DNA of 64,000 nucleotides. Source: an uncultured Rubripirellula sp. (GTDB lineage Bacteria; Planctomycetota; Planctomycetia; Pirellulales; Pirellulaceae). The position numbers and the translations under genes were made by a program. Of this stretch, positions 25,002-34,225 are shown piece after piece (position 1 is the stretch's first letter; each line of letters begins with the position of its first letter). The DNA lies in the NCBI GenBank assembly GCA_938045805.1, contig CALIBL010000006.1, forward strand, positions 1 to 64,000. Reading direction: 5' to 3'. The notes beneath the pieces were generated by a model. That model was not told the origin of the DNA. It worked only from the letters and a program-made list of their open reading frames with translations, and made no database searches.

Positions 25002-26609
25002 ATGAAAAAAGAAATGCTCATCAATGTTCTTCAGCCCGAAGAATGCAGAATTGCCGTACTTGAAGACGGCCAACTCGAAGAACTTTACATGGAACGCAAG
25101 AGCGTTGAGGCTTTTGCTGGCAATATCTACCGCGGCAAGATTGTTAATCTTGAGCCAAGTATCCAAGCGGCATTCGTCGACTTCGGAGTTGGGCGAAACG
25201 GCTTCCTACACATCAGTGACGTCGAACCTCAATACTTCCGGCAGGGCGGCTATGACCCCGAAGAAATCATGCGGGAGTCGGACGAGATGGCGGAGGCCGC
25301 TGCGAAACGCGCCAGGGAGTCTGGGCGGGGTAGCAAGCACGCCTACAAAGGTGGTCGACCACGAGTGAAGCCGCCAATTCAAGAAATCTTCAAGCGTGGG
25401 GATGAAGTCCTTGTGCAGGTGATCAAAGAGGGCATTGGCACCAAGGGGCCGACTCTCAGCACCTACCTGTCCATCCCCGGACGCTACCTCGTTCTCATGC
25501 CTTCACTCTCGAGGATCGGTGTGAGTCGAAAAATTGAGGACGAAGATGACCGAAAGCGACTCAAGCGATGCCTACTCTCCTTGGATCCACCCAAGGGTGT
25601 GGGCTTCATCGTTCGGACGGCCGGCGCAGGCCGCAAGGAAAAAGAACTTCAACGCGACATGGAATACCTACTTCGTCTATGGAAGGCGATCGTTCGTCGA
25701 GTGAAAAGCAGCACTCAGCCGGGTGTCATCTATGAAGAAAGCGACCTGATCATTCGAACCATCCGCGACATTTTCTCGGATGACATCGATCAGATTCTCA
25801 TCGATGAGTCCGAGTCCTACGAGAAGGCGCGCGACTTCCTCAAAATGGTCATGCCGAGGGTAGTCGATCGCCTGAAACTCTACGACGAAACCGTCCCGCT
25901 CTACCACAAATACAAGCTTGAGCGTGAAATCATCAAAATCAACCAGCGTCAGGTTCACCTGAAAGAAGGTGGGTCGATCGTCATCGACCCCACCGAAGCT
26001 CTGGTCGCTATCGATGTCAATAGCGGGAACTTCCGAGGCAATGACTCGGCTGAAGAAAATGCGTTTCGCCTGAATCTGGCAGCAGCCAAAGAAATCGCGA
26101 GACAACTACGCCTACGTGACTTGGGCGGCGTGATCGTTAATGACTTTATCGATATGCGAAAGGAAAGCCATCGCCGGAAGGTGGAACGCTGCCTTCGTGA
26201 CGCAATGTCGGGCGACCGAGCGAGAACCAAAATCTTGCGAACCAGCCCCTTTGGGCTAATCGAGATGACCCGTCAGCGAGTCCGGCCGAGTCTCAAACGC
26301 AGCATCTACAACGACTGCCCCTGCTGCGACGGGCGTGGGCTTGTCAAAACAGCTGAAAGTATGTCGATCGAAGTGATTAGAACGCTCGCTCTAGCGATCA
26401 AAAATGAACACATTAAACGCGTGACCATACGCGTGAACGACCAAGTGGCCGCTCACTTGAACAACAAGAAACGCCGGGAAGTAATGGAAATGGAGGACGA
26501 AGGCAAGATGACAGTCCAAATCCTCGGTAGTGAGGCACTTTATCCTGAGCACCTCGAAATGGACTGCCGAGATCAGAACGGAGAGCGAGTGGAAATCGAT
26601 TCGCTCTAA
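25002..26609 (+). CDS. rng: Ribonuclease E/G
   Basis: 535 residues from the ATG at 25002 (GAGGG eight bases upstream); the track start is 13 codons too early. The S1-like RNA-binding region (GNIYRGKIVNLEPSIQAAFVDFGVGRNGFLH) is split by a charged, probably disordered insert of about 45 residues (EEIMRESDEMAEAAAKRARE ... RPRVKPP). The catalytic DNase-I-like domain carries ALVAIDVNSGNFRG and DLGGVIVNDFIDM, whose Asp residues bind Mg. The zinc-link is CPCCDGRG. It cleaves single-stranded RNA in rRNA maturation and mRNA decay. There is no long C-terminal degradosome scaffold, so it is RNase G-like in size. Confidence 0.92.
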   Translation: MKKEMLINVLQPEECRIAVLEDGQLEELYMERKSVEAFAGNIYRGKIVNLEPSIQAAFVDFGVGRNGFLHISDVEPQYFRQGGYDPEEIMRESDEMAEAAAKRARESGRGSKHAYKGGRPRVKPPIQEIFKRGDEVLVQVIKEGIGTKGPTLSTYLSIPGRYLVLMPSLSRIGVSRKIEDEDDRKRLKRCLLSLDPPKGVGFIVRTAGAGRKEKELQRDMEYLLRLWKAIVRRVKSSTQPGVIYEESDLIIRTIRDIFSDDIDQILIDESESYEKARDFLKMVMPRVVDRLKLYDETVPLYHKYKLEREIIKINQRQVHLKEGGSIVIDPTEALVAIDVNSGNFRGNDSAEENAFRLNLAAAKEIARQLRLRDLGGVIVNDFIDMRKESHRRKVERCLRDAMSGDRARTKILRTSPFGLIEMTRQRVRPSLKRSIYNDCPCCDGRGLVKTAESMSIEVIRTLALAIKNEHIKRVTIRVNDQVAAHLNNKKRREVMEMEDEGKMTVQILGSEALYPEHLEMDCRDQNGERVEIDSL

Positions 26610-26673
26610 ACCTTCACGATTTATCCCATAAGTTTCATGCGTCTCCCTTTGAACCCCTTCAGCACCTGCGCCC

Positions 26674-27396
26674 ATGATTGAACTCGGTGTTAACATTGAC
26701 CACGTCGCAACCGTTCGACAAGCGCGTCGGACCTATGAACCAGACCCAGTGGTTGCGGCCGCTCTAGCAGAGCAAGGTGGCGCTGATGGCATCACGTTCC
26801 ATCTCCGCGAAGATCGTCGCCACATTCAGGATCGCGATGTAGAGATCCTGAAGCAGACGGTTAGTGTCAAAACAAACCTCGAGATTGCGTGTGCCGACGA
26901 CGTCGTTGCAATCGCTTGCCGAATTCAACCCGACTGGGCCTTGCTTGTCCCGGAAAGTCGCGAGGAAGTCACAACCGAAGGGGGCCTTGATGTAGCCGCA
27001 GATTCTGGACGTATTCGGGATGCAATTCAAAAACTACAGTCAAGTGGGATTCTGGTAAGCCTGTTCGTGGACCCAGATCCCTTTCAAGTAGAAGCTGCAT
27101 CGAAACTGGGAGTCTCGGCGGTAGAACTGCACACTGGGCCATATGCTCTCGCAAAGGGGGCAGAGCAAGCTAAGGAACTCGAAAGATTAGAGACCGCTGG
27201 TAATCTTGCATCACAGTGCGGTCTACGTTTACATGCGGGACATGGCTTAAACTATCACAATGTCCGACCCGTTGCAGAAATCCAGAATATGGTTGAGCTC
27301 AACATCGGTCACTCCATCGTTTCACGAGCCGTAATGGTTGGCATGCGTGATGCGGTCGCTCAGATGCGACAAATACTCGATTTGGTTGCCCCCTGA
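26674..27396 (+). CDS. pdxJ: Pyridoxine 5'-phosphate synthase
   Basis: 240 residues, full length. It condenses 1-deoxy-xylulose 5-phosphate with 3-amino-2-oxopropyl phosphate to make pyridoxine phosphate (vitamin B6). Recognised by [42 protein letters not shown] (catalytic Glu and phosphate site), [16 protein letters not shown] and [12 protein letters not shown] followed by [12 protein letters not shown]. It is 64 bases after rng on the same strand and may be cotranscribed. No pdxA is seen in this window. Confidence 0.95.
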   Translation: MIELGVNIDHVATVRQARRTYEPDPVVAAALAEQGGADGITFHLREDRRHIQDRDVEILKQTVSVKTNLEIACADDVVAIACRIQPDWALLVPESREEVTTEGGLDVAADSGRIRDAIQKLQSSGILVSLFVDPDPFQVEAASKLGVSAVELHTGPYALAKGAEQAKELERLETAGNLASQCGLRLHAGHGLNYHNVRPVAEIQNMVELNIGHSIVSRAVMVGMRDAVAQMRQILDLVAP

Positions 27397-27454
27397 TTCT
27401 CGTTGGCACACGCGGACAAGCTTATTTCATCTCGGGCTCGTATCGAGTCACGTA

Positions 27455-28108
27455 TTAACGCCAGATCCAGTCACGAATCGCTGTAGCAACTTCATCGCCA
27501 GATTGGATCATCCGGTAAAGCAAGAAAACGGTGAGCATAGCCGTCGCGAAGCCGAGAAGAATCCCTCGCTTTTTTGAAGTACTTCGTCCGCTGAGCTTCT
27601 CTTCAAACGACTTTTTAAGCGTGGACCAAAACGCAACAGACAAATTGTCTTCAAAAGCGACGATATTCGCATAATCGCTTGAGCTTTGACCTGTAATCTT
27701 CAGGTGTACTCCATGTCGGGGCAAGAAAACTTGCAATTGTGATTCTACCGCGGTCGCCTCACCATCGACTGATTTTGCTGCCTCTAGCAGCGGCTCAAGC
27801 AACGCCGAAGGCTCGCCACCGTAGACCACTAACCGCGGCTTCGCCCCTAAAACAAGTAATGTCACACAAAGGGCATAGAAGAGTAACAGGACAGCCCAAA
27901 CTAGCGAGCCGAAGACAGCAGCTGCTGCCATCGGAAAAAAGAGCTCTACCGGCCCAATTGCAATCATCCCCGATACCGCAAAGGCGAGCGAGAATATCTC
28001 TCGACCGCCGGTTGTAACATGGTACCTGCCAGAGAGCCGAATCGCCGAAACCACCATCAAATGCATAAGCAATGGTGTCAGCGCTAGGATGAGTGAAAAT
28101 GATTCCAT
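27455..28108 (-). CDS. Membrane protein of unknown function
   Basis: About 217 residues from the ATG at 28108 (MESFSLILALTPLLMHLMV); the track uses a TTG nine codons earlier. There are three to four hydrophobic helices in the first 110 residues (ESFSLILALTPLLMHLM, IFSLAFAVSGMIAIGPVELFF, MAAAAVFGSLVWAVLLLFYALCVTLLVLG), then a soluble domain of about 90 residues (PRLVVYGGEPSALLEPLLEAAKSV ... IVAFEDNLSVAFWSTL), and a final C-terminal helix (GILLGFATAMLTVFLLYRM). I do not recognise the family. It follows accC on the same strand with about a 90-base gap. Confidence 0.7.
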   Translation of the reverse strand: MESFSLILALTPLLMHLMVVSAIRLSGRYHVTTGGREIFSLAFAVSGMIAIGPVELFFPMAAAAVFGSLVWAVLLLFYALCVTLLVLGAKPRLVVYGGEPSALLEPLLEAAKSVDGEATAVESQLQVFLPRHGVHLKITGQSSSDYANIVAFEDNLSVAFWSTLKKSFEEKLSGRSTSKKRGILLGFATAMLTVFLLYRMIQSGDEVATAIRDWIWR

Positions 28109-28198
28109 CAGGATCAACTCATGAGGTTCAGGCAAGGTGACGATCAGCGAGACGTAACGTTCCGATCATCCGAGAGAACTCTTGTAGCGGTCACACCG

Positions 28199-29551
28199 CT
28201 AATCCATTAACTCTCGCTCAACCCACTTGGTGTCGTGCTTACCTTGAACGAAATCTTCGTGCTGAAGAACAATATCGTGGAAACCAGCAGTCGTTTCGAT
28301 CCCTTCGACCTGCATCTCCTTGAGTGCGCGACGCATGGTGGCGATCGCTTCGTCACGAGTGGGTCGATGTACAATCAGCTTTGCAATCATCGAGTCATAG
28401 TACGGAGGAACGGTGTAACCACCATAAACATGGGAGTCGAACCGAACTCCGATCCCACCGGGAGCGAAGAACTTCTTGATATTCCCGGGATTAGGTCGAA
28501 ATCCTTTGCTGGGATCCTCTGCATTGATGCGGCACTCAATTGCGTGGCCGGTGCATTGAAGGTCTTCTTGTTGAAATGGTAGAGGTTCACCCGCGGCAAC
28601 AAGTATTTGCGACTTGATAAGATCCACACCACTGACCATTTCCGAAACAGGATGCTCTACCTGAATTCGAGCATTTACCTCAATAAAATAGAAGTCATTG
28701 TTTTCATCAACGATGAATTCCACCGTCCCGGCATTCGTGTAATCCGCTCCTCGAATCATCCGAACAGCCGCTGCACAGATTGCATCACGTCGCTCTTCGG
28801 GCAAGTTGGGACTCGGAGCTTCTTCAATCAATTTTTGATGACGACGCTGAACGCTGCAGTCTCTTTCAAAGAGATGGCAAACATTCCCGTGGTGGTCGGC
28901 AATCACTTGCACCTCAATATGCCGAGGATTCCCGACATACTTTTCTAGGTAGACACCGCCATTGCCAAACGCGGCTTCAGCTTCTGTTCTCGCCTGAGAT
29001 AGTGCCGTGAGTAGAGTATCTTCGTCGGGAGCTACTCTCATCCCTTTTCCGCCACCGCCTGCGGTTGCCTTGATCAAGACTGGGTAGCCAATTTCTTTTG
29101 CAACCTTCACAGCAACGTCATCGGATTCAATCAGTCCGTCACTGCCGGGCACAACAGGGACGTCTGAGGCGATCGCCATGGACCTCGCGGTATTCTTATC
29201 ACCGAGCTTTTCCATCGCTTGCGGGCTGGGGCCGATGAACTCGAATCCACTCGCACGACACACCTCATTGAAGTGGGCGTTCTCGGCCAAGAATCCATAA
29301 CCGGGATGGATGGCGTCTGCATCGGAAACTTCCGCAGCAGCAATAATTTGATCGATTTTGAGGTAGCTATCAGCACTGCGGGCCGATCCCACGCAATAGG
29401 ATTCGTCGGCCAACGCGACGTGCATCGAATCAGCATCCGCCTCGCTATAAACCGCTACGGATTGAATACCGAGCTCACGACAAGCTCGTATCACCCGTAA
29501 CGCAATTTCACCGCGATTTGCGATCAGAATCTTCTTAAACACTTGATTCAC
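28199..29551 (-). CDS. accC: Acetyl-CoA carboxylase, biotin carboxylase subunit
   Basis: 450 residues, standard length. It carboxylates biotin on AccB using ATP and bicarbonate, the first step of fatty-acid synthesis. The N-terminus is [25 protein letters not shown]. The ATP-grasp elements are [13 protein letters not shown] (glycine-rich loop), [39 protein letters not shown] and [36 protein letters not shown] completes the set. It lies 193 bases after accB on the same strand. Confidence 0.97.
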   Translation of the reverse strand: MNQVFKKILIANRGEIALRVIRACRELGIQSVAVYSEADADSMHVALADESYCVGSARSADSYLKIDQIIAAAEVSDADAIHPGYGFLAENAHFNEVCRASGFEFIGPSPQAMEKLGDKNTARSMAIASDVPVVPGSDGLIESDDVAVKVAKEIGYPVLIKATAGGGGKGMRVAPDEDTLLTALSQARTEAEAAFGNGGVYLEKYVGNPRHIEVQVIADHHGNVCHLFERDCSVQRRHQKLIEEAPSPNLPEERRDAICAAAVRMIRGADYTNAGTVEFIVDENNDFYFIEVNARIQVEHPVSEMVSGVDLIKSQILVAAGEPLPFQQEDLQCTGHAIECRINAEDPSKGFRPNPGNIKKFFAPGGIGVRFDSHVYGGYTVPPYYDSMIAKLIVHRPTRDEAIATMRRALKEMQVEGIETTAGFHDIVLQHEDFVQGKHDTKWVERELMD

Positions 29552-29744
29552 ATCTCTGAGAATGAGTCAGTAAACAAAACCATCACACGTCAGTAGGCTT
29601 TCCATCCGCATCAACTGCTCGCGATTTCATACTCTCATTGGATTACGCAACACAATCCATAGAAGTTGCTGTACGGTCTCACCAACTCGCAACAACTGCG
29701 GAGGAAGAGCAGGGAGACCGCGGTCAGACTGACTCCTCGAGCGA

Positions 29745-30218
29745 TCAGTCCGGCTGCACCCGAAACATCGGCTTGCCAAAATCAACCGGTTGTTGGTCAC
29801 CTACGAGTATCTCAACGATGGTCCCGCTGCATTCCGCTGGGATTTCATTGAAGACCTTCATCGCTTCCACGATACAAACAACCGTGTCTGGACTGACGCG
29901 ATCTCCTACCTTCACAAAAGTAGGAGATTCTGGGTTCGCCTTCGCGTAGAACGTCCCTACCATCGGGGCGTTGATGGTGACGGTGCCCGCAGTGTTATCA
30001 GCCGGAGTTGTTGCTGCAGTTTGAGGTGCCGCGGCTGCAACTGGTGCAGCGGCCGTCGGGGCACCGACCATCTGTACAGCTCCACCTCGCTTCAGCTTGA
30101 TCTTCTCTTCGCCTTCCTGAAGATCTACCTCAACTAGCTCGTGCTGCTCCATCAATTCAATGATCTGCCGGATGCGTGCGACATCGAACACATCCTTGGG
30201 CTTTGCGCCTTTGCTCAT
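29745..30218 (-). CDS. accB: Acetyl-CoA carboxylase, biotin carboxyl carrier protein
   Basis: 157 residues. The N-terminal region is helical and basic (FDVARIRQIIELMEQHELVEVDLQEGEEKIKLKRGG), then comes an Ala/Pro-rich linker (APTAAAPVAAAAPQTAAT). The biotinyl domain follows, with VCIVEAMKVFNEI, where the Lys of EAMK is biotinylated, and the protruding thumb region typical of AccB (VGTFYAKANPESPTFVKVGD). It is preceded by the Xaa-Pro peptidase gene and followed by accC, an order also known in Bacillus (peptidase, efp, accB, accC), here without efp. Confidence 0.95.
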   Translation of the reverse strand: MSKGAKPKDVFDVARIRQIIELMEQHELVEVDLQEGEEKIKLKRGGAVQMVGAPTAAAPVAAAAPQTAATTPADNTAGTVTINAPMVGTFYAKANPESPTFVKVGDRVSPDTVVCIVEAMKVFNEIPAECSGTIVEILVGDQQPVDFGKPMFRVQPD

Positions 30219-30458
30219 TCTTGACTCGCCGTCATTTGTAAAAAAAGAGGACTTTCTTGATGCATTAGGCCCTGAACAGGCCGCGTTGGGAAAGTTTACC
30301 TAACCTGCGGTAAAACGCCCATCCCGCCTTTGATTTCCGCATTCACTTTTCTTGCTTCAATAAAAAAGTATCGAACGGAGAAACCGACGTTTTTTCCGGC
30401 TGTATCCACAACGAAAAGCGGATTTTCAAACTCGATGCACCGCTTGAATTCCACAGTT

Positions 30459-31571
30459 TTACAACATCAGACAATGATCATCGAGTCCCTTAGGAAGGTC
30501 ACTGAGAACTTCGCATCCAGTTTCAGTGACCAGCACGTCATCTTCGATACGAATCCCAAACTCACCCTCGAAGTACACGCCCGGCTCAACCGTGATAATC
30601 ATACCGCTCTGCAGAGGGTCGTCGCCGACCGCTGACATCCTCGGTGACTCATGAATTTGCAAACCAACGCCATGCCCGAGCCCGTGCTTGAAAGCCTGCT
30701 CCATCCCCGCCGCTCTTAAAACTTCTCTCGCCGCGGTATCAACCACCCGAGTGGAAACTCCTGGTTTGATTGCGGCGATTGCCGCCAACTGCGCTTCTAA
30801 AACGACCGCGTGAGCATGCGCGAAATCGTCACCTGATGCGGCAAGTTTCAGCGTTCGGGTCAAATCACTCGCATAGCCTCCACACAAAGCGCCCCAATCA
30901 ATCAGCAGACAATTTGCGCCCCCTATCCTGCGATCGGACGGCTGATAATGAGGCAGAGCCGCGCCAGCACCTGCGCCAACAATCGGCGCGAAACTACACC
31001 CCTCAGCGCCACGCCGACGCATACTCGCCTCCAAGGCATAAACCACCTCCAATTCCGTCCAATTACCGCGGATTTGAGGCAATACCTCTGTAAAGGCTTC
31101 TTGTGCGACCTTCACGGCGAATCGTGTGGTGGCAATTTCAGTTTCGTCTTTGATCATCCGCAACGATTCAACCATTCCCAAGGTCTCGACAAATTCGACT
31201 TCAGAGAGCCCTGTCATCAAATTTCTGTAAGACGCGAGAGTAAGGTGCTGAGCCTCGATGCCGACGCGCGGTGTACGATTGATGCCCGATTCCAATGACT
31301 TCAGAGCATCACGTGTTAAGTCAGGCAGTAGATCACTGGGGGATCGAATCCTCGCTTCGAACCCCGGGCATTGACTCGCAATTTGGCTTTCGTATCGCCC
31401 ATCACTCAGGAGAATCGGGTTTCCATCTCCGATCACCAAGTAAGTACTATCGCCGGTGAACCCTGTGAGGTAGCGGACATTGACCTCGTTAGTAATCAGC
31501 GCAGCATCCAAGCCCTCCTGCTGCAGCTTGTCAGTTAATCGATTGATGCGATTCTCAATTTGCTGATTCAT
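30459..31571 (-). CDS. Xaa-Pro peptidase (M24 family)
   Basis: 370 residues with Shine-Dalgarno GAGG upstream of the ATG. The N-terminal creatinase-like domain (LQQEGLDAALITNEVNVRYLTGFTGDSTYL) is followed by the pita-bread metallopeptidase domain. Its metal ligands are visible: IDWGALCGGYASDLTRT (two Asp), FKHGLGHGVGLQIHESP (His), TVEPGVYF (Glu) and GIRIEDDVLV (Glu). It removes an N-terminal residue before Pro or cleaves Xaa-Pro dipeptides; the size fits the short PepQ/YqhT-like group, not PepP with an extended N-terminus. First gene of the accBC group. Confidence 0.92.
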   Translation of the reverse strand: MNQQIENRINRLTDKLQQEGLDAALITNEVNVRYLTGFTGDSTYLVIGDGNPILLSDGRYESQIASQCPGFEARIRSPSDLLPDLTRDALKSLESGINRTPRVGIEAQHLTLASYRNLMTGLSEVEFVETLGMVESLRMIKDETEIATTRFAVKVAQEAFTEVLPQIRGNWTELEVVYALEASMRRRGAEGCSFAPIVGAGAGAALPHYQPSDRRIGGANCLLIDWGALCGGYASDLTRTLKLAASGDDFAHAHAVVLEAQLAAIAAIKPGVSTRVVDTAAREVLRAAGMEQAFKHGLGHGVGLQIHESPRMSAVGDDPLQSGMIITVEPGVYFEGEFGIRIEDDVLVTETGCEVLSDLPKGLDDHCLML

Positions 31572-31620
31572 CCTATGAGCACCTCAATGATCTCGTTCTC
31601 TTAGCCATTCAACGCACTCT

Positions 31621-32400
31621 CTAAGCAAACCATGTTGCGATTTCTTGGAGGCCCTCGAGAGGATCGTCAACTGGCCAATATTCCAACCCAACATATCCGT
31701 CATAGTCGGTCTCTTGAATGGCCTGAAAAATCTGGCGATAGTTCAGTTCGCCCCGAGTCAGCTCATGCCGCCCAGGGTTTCCCGCCGCATGAAAGTGCCC
31801 GATTTTATCGATATTGTTAACAAGATTATGAATCACATTCCCCTCGCTCACCTGTTGGTGGTAGATATCAAACACTACCTTCACTCGCGCGGATCCCACC
31901 GCTTCAACAATTTCGAAAGCCTCGGAACTCTCGACCAAGTAATACCCAGGGTGATTCACTAATAGGTTTAACGGCTCGATCACAAGCGTAACGTTCGCCT
32001 CCTCAAGGAGCGGAGCCGCTGCTCGCAGGCCATCCACCAAACTGGTGTGCTGTGATGCACGAGATCGATCAGGCAATTCATCACCCACTTGGGAAATGAT
32101 CGTTTTACAGTCAATCCTCTCCGCCGCTTCGATTGACTGCTTGAGACCTTCGAGGTATTCCGCACGTCGAGACGCATCGGTCAGGCTCACAAAATGAGTA
32201 CAACAAGCAGAAACTTCGAGCCCCGCACTCTGCTTAGACTGCACGAGGTTCGCGAGATCACGATCCCACCATCCCCAAAACTCGAACGCTCCGATCCCGA
32301 CTTCCTTGACTGCCTTAATCGCTTGCGAATCATCCATTTTTTCAAGAACGGCATCGATACAGACCGACGGTCGAAGATTTCCCATGATGGCCTCGAACAT
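31621..32400 (-). CDS. Hydroxypyruvate isomerase-like TIM-barrel enzyme
   Basis: 259 residues with AAGG just before the ATG. This is the xylose-isomerase-like TIM barrel of the Hyi/OtnI group. Motifs are GAFEFWGWWDRD (substrate pocket Glu), TLVIEPLN (metal Glu), VVFDIYHQQVSEG (metal Asp and His), HFHAAGNPGRHEL and VGLEYWP (catalytic Glu). Members interconvert hydroxypyruvate with tartronate semialdehyde or epimerise 2-oxo-tetronates. It is 49 bases upstream of the Xaa-Pro peptidase gene on the same strand. The exact substrate cannot be assigned. Confidence 0.85.
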   Translation of the reverse strand: MFEAIMGNLRPSVCIDAVLEKMDDSQAIKAVKEVGIGAFEFWGWWDRDLANLVQSKQSAGLEVSACCTHFVSLTDASRRAEYLEGLKQSIEAAERIDCKTIISQVGDELPDRSRASQHTSLVDGLRAAAPLLEEANVTLVIEPLNLLVNHPGYYLVESSEAFEIVEAVGSARVKVVFDIYHQQVSEGNVIHNLVNNIDKIGHFHAAGNPGRHELTRGELNYRQIFQAIQETDYDGYVGLEYWPVDDPLEGLQEIATWFA

Positions 32401-32785
32401 TTACCTTCGTGTAAGACAGTGTTGAATCAGCCAATGACAACACCAGATCAATGACCAAATACAGGTACGTGCAGAGGATACCGGAAGAAAGCAGGGAGTA
32501 CGATGTCTCTGCGTGCGTCAAGACGTGGCGAGCATGAGAAAATCGAAGCTGAAGCGGGATGCGATGGGGTAAACTTCGTCGCAGTTGAACGCTGCACCCT
32601 CGCAAAACATACGACAAACCCACTAAAATCGTTGGGCGGTGCAGCCTCCAACATCCTTTCATCGCTAGAAAGTTCTAACAGATCTTAACCCGCAGAGATT
32701 CCTTCTCCGCCCCATCACTCACACATGACTCGCAACCATGATCTCAAGCCTCTTATACAAAAACCCAGTGATCAAAAACCCAGTG
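32401..32785. other. Intergenic region between divergent hyi-like and adaptor genes
   Basis: About 385 bases between divergent genes. Overlapping ORFs of 61-106 codons in both directions show no family features. The region must contain the two promoters. Its right end holds a 15-base tandem duplication, listed separately. Confidence 0.4.
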
Positions 32786-32787
32786 AT
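32758..32787 (+). repeat. Perfect 15-bp tandem duplication at the adaptor gene start
   Basis: CAAAAACCCAGTGAT occurs twice back to back (32758-32772, 32773-32787). The second copy runs into the ATG used as start for the next gene. If translation begins at the earlier ATG (32738) it encodes KNPVI-KNPVM in frame. Perfect identity points to a recent slippage event; varying copy number would alter the leader or the N-terminus in 5-codon steps. Confidence 0.8.
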
Positions 32788-34159
32788 GTCGATGCTCTGC
32801 AATCGATCCACACGACACCTTGCCATCGCACTGTTATTCCTTTCGCTAGGCCATGGCCTCAAAGCCCAAGAATCAGAATCACCAAGTGAGCCCCCGGTAG
32901 CGTTCAAGGTAACCGGGACCGTTGAAGGGGTGAAGCAAACGGAAATTAAAGCGGAAACCAAGCAGCAAACCTCACTAAAAATCGAAAGCATCGTGCCGCA
33001 TGGGGCAAGCGTTTCGGAAGGAGATGTTCTCGTTTCCTTCGAAAGAGATGAGCTAGAAAAAAAAATAAGGCTATCCGAGCAGGATCTTCGATTGGCCGAA
33101 ATCGCCTTTGAGGGTGATTTATTCAGTCATCGCCAAGCTGAAATCACTGCGGAACTCGATCGAAAGGTGGCAGAAAGAGACTGGCAAGCCGCCGAGCAGA
33201 CGTTTGCGAACTACATGGACGTCGACCGTGAGCGTTCCATCGAATCGGCCGACTTCAGCCTGAAACAGTCACTCGCGACTCTGATGAATGCCAAAGAGGA
33301 ATTAAAGCAATTGCAGCAAATGTACAGTGAGGATGACTTGACCGAGGAATCCGAAGAAATCGTTCTCAAACGTGCAAAACAAGCTGTAGAGTCAGCTGAA
33401 TTCCGACACACCTCGGCCGAGATTCAGGCGAAACGCTCAAAAGAACAAGAGATTCCTCGAACCACGGAAAAGCAAAAGGACACCTTTGAGCGCGCCAAGC
33501 TTACACACGAGAAAGCAATCAGAAATCTCAATGACGAAAAAGAAAAGCGTCGAATCGATCTGGATAAAAAAGAGGTAGCACTCAGAGAACAGAGGGAAAA
33601 GCACGAAGAACTTGTACAAGATCTTGAACGTCTTGAAATCAAAGCCAAACATTCGGGTCTGGTTGTCTACGGTGAACTCCAAAGAGGAAAACTAGCCGAT
33701 AAACCGCCGCAGCATCGCGCCGGCAGTTCCGTCAATGGCGACCAAACGATCCTAACGATAATCGACCCATCAGCTTTGCAGATTCGAACCACCATCCCCG
33801 AGGCTAACGTTCATCGCGTGAATGCAGAGGATCAATGCACAGCAATTTTCACCGCGATCCCGGATCAATCCATCGAAGCAATCGTCGCTTCAGTCGATAG
33901 CGTTCCGTTCGCGTCCACCCAATACGATTGTGTGATCACCATTCCTGCTGGTGCGTTAACGAAGTTACTCCGGCCGCTGATGACTGCAGAGGTAGAATTC
34001 ACCGAACAGCCCAAGCTGATCGCCATGCCTGCGAAAAAGAAATCGCAGCCGGTGAGACTGAAAAGAGAGATCGCGACTCCAAAAATCAAATCGGTTCCGC
34101 AGGTACCAGTAGCAGAGAACGTGAATCCAATTGAAGCGAAGCAGGCCGACTCAGAGTGA
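32786..34159 (+). CDS. Exported membrane-fusion (HlyD-like) adaptor protein
   Basis: 457 residues from the ATG at 32786; the track start is 16 codons earlier. The start was set by the signal peptide (RSTRHLAIALLFLSLGHGLKA). A lipoyl-like beta domain is split: KVTGTVEGVKQTEIKAET ... VPHGASVSEGDVLVSFERDELEKK (about 45-100), returning at LEIKAKHSGLVVYGE (about 290). Between them is a coiled-coil hairpin of about 190 residues, very rich in Glu, Lys and Gln. A beta-barrel domain follows (LQIRTTIPEANVHRVNAEDQ). The architecture is that of periplasmic adaptors for tripartite exporters. No ABC or RND transporter gene is next to it, which is unusual. It is followed closely by the QW-repeat protein gene. 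Confidence 0.82.
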   Translation: MSMLCNRSTRHLAIALLFLSLGHGLKAQESESPSEPPVAFKVTGTVEGVKQTEIKAETKQQTSLKIESIVPHGASVSEGDVLVSFERDELEKKIRLSEQDLRLAEIAFEGDLFSHRQAEITAELDRKVAERDWQAAEQTFANYMDVDRERSIESADFSLKQSLATLMNAKEELKQLQQMYSEDDLTEESEEIVLKRAKQAVESAEFRHTSAEIQAKRSKEQEIPRTTEKQKDTFERAKLTHEKAIRNLNDEKEKRRIDLDKKEVALREQREKHEELVQDLERLEIKAKHSGLVVYGELQRGKLADKPPQHRAGSSVNGDQTILTIIDPSALQIRTTIPEANVHRVNAEDQCTAIFTAIPDQSIEAIVASVDSVPFASTQYDCVITIPAGALTKLLRPLMTAEVEFTEQPKLIAMPAKKKSQPVRLKREIATPKIKSVPQVPVAENVNPIEAKQADSE

Positions 34160-34225
34160 TCTCGTATCGTTCAGATCTGTCTCTAGTAAGATTTGGAATT
34201 CCGAGGAATTGTTAAGCTCATCACC

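Noticed and set aside
25677-26105. 142-codon minus-strand ORF inside rng
   Set aside because: Antisense shadow of a conserved RNase E/G catalytic domain.
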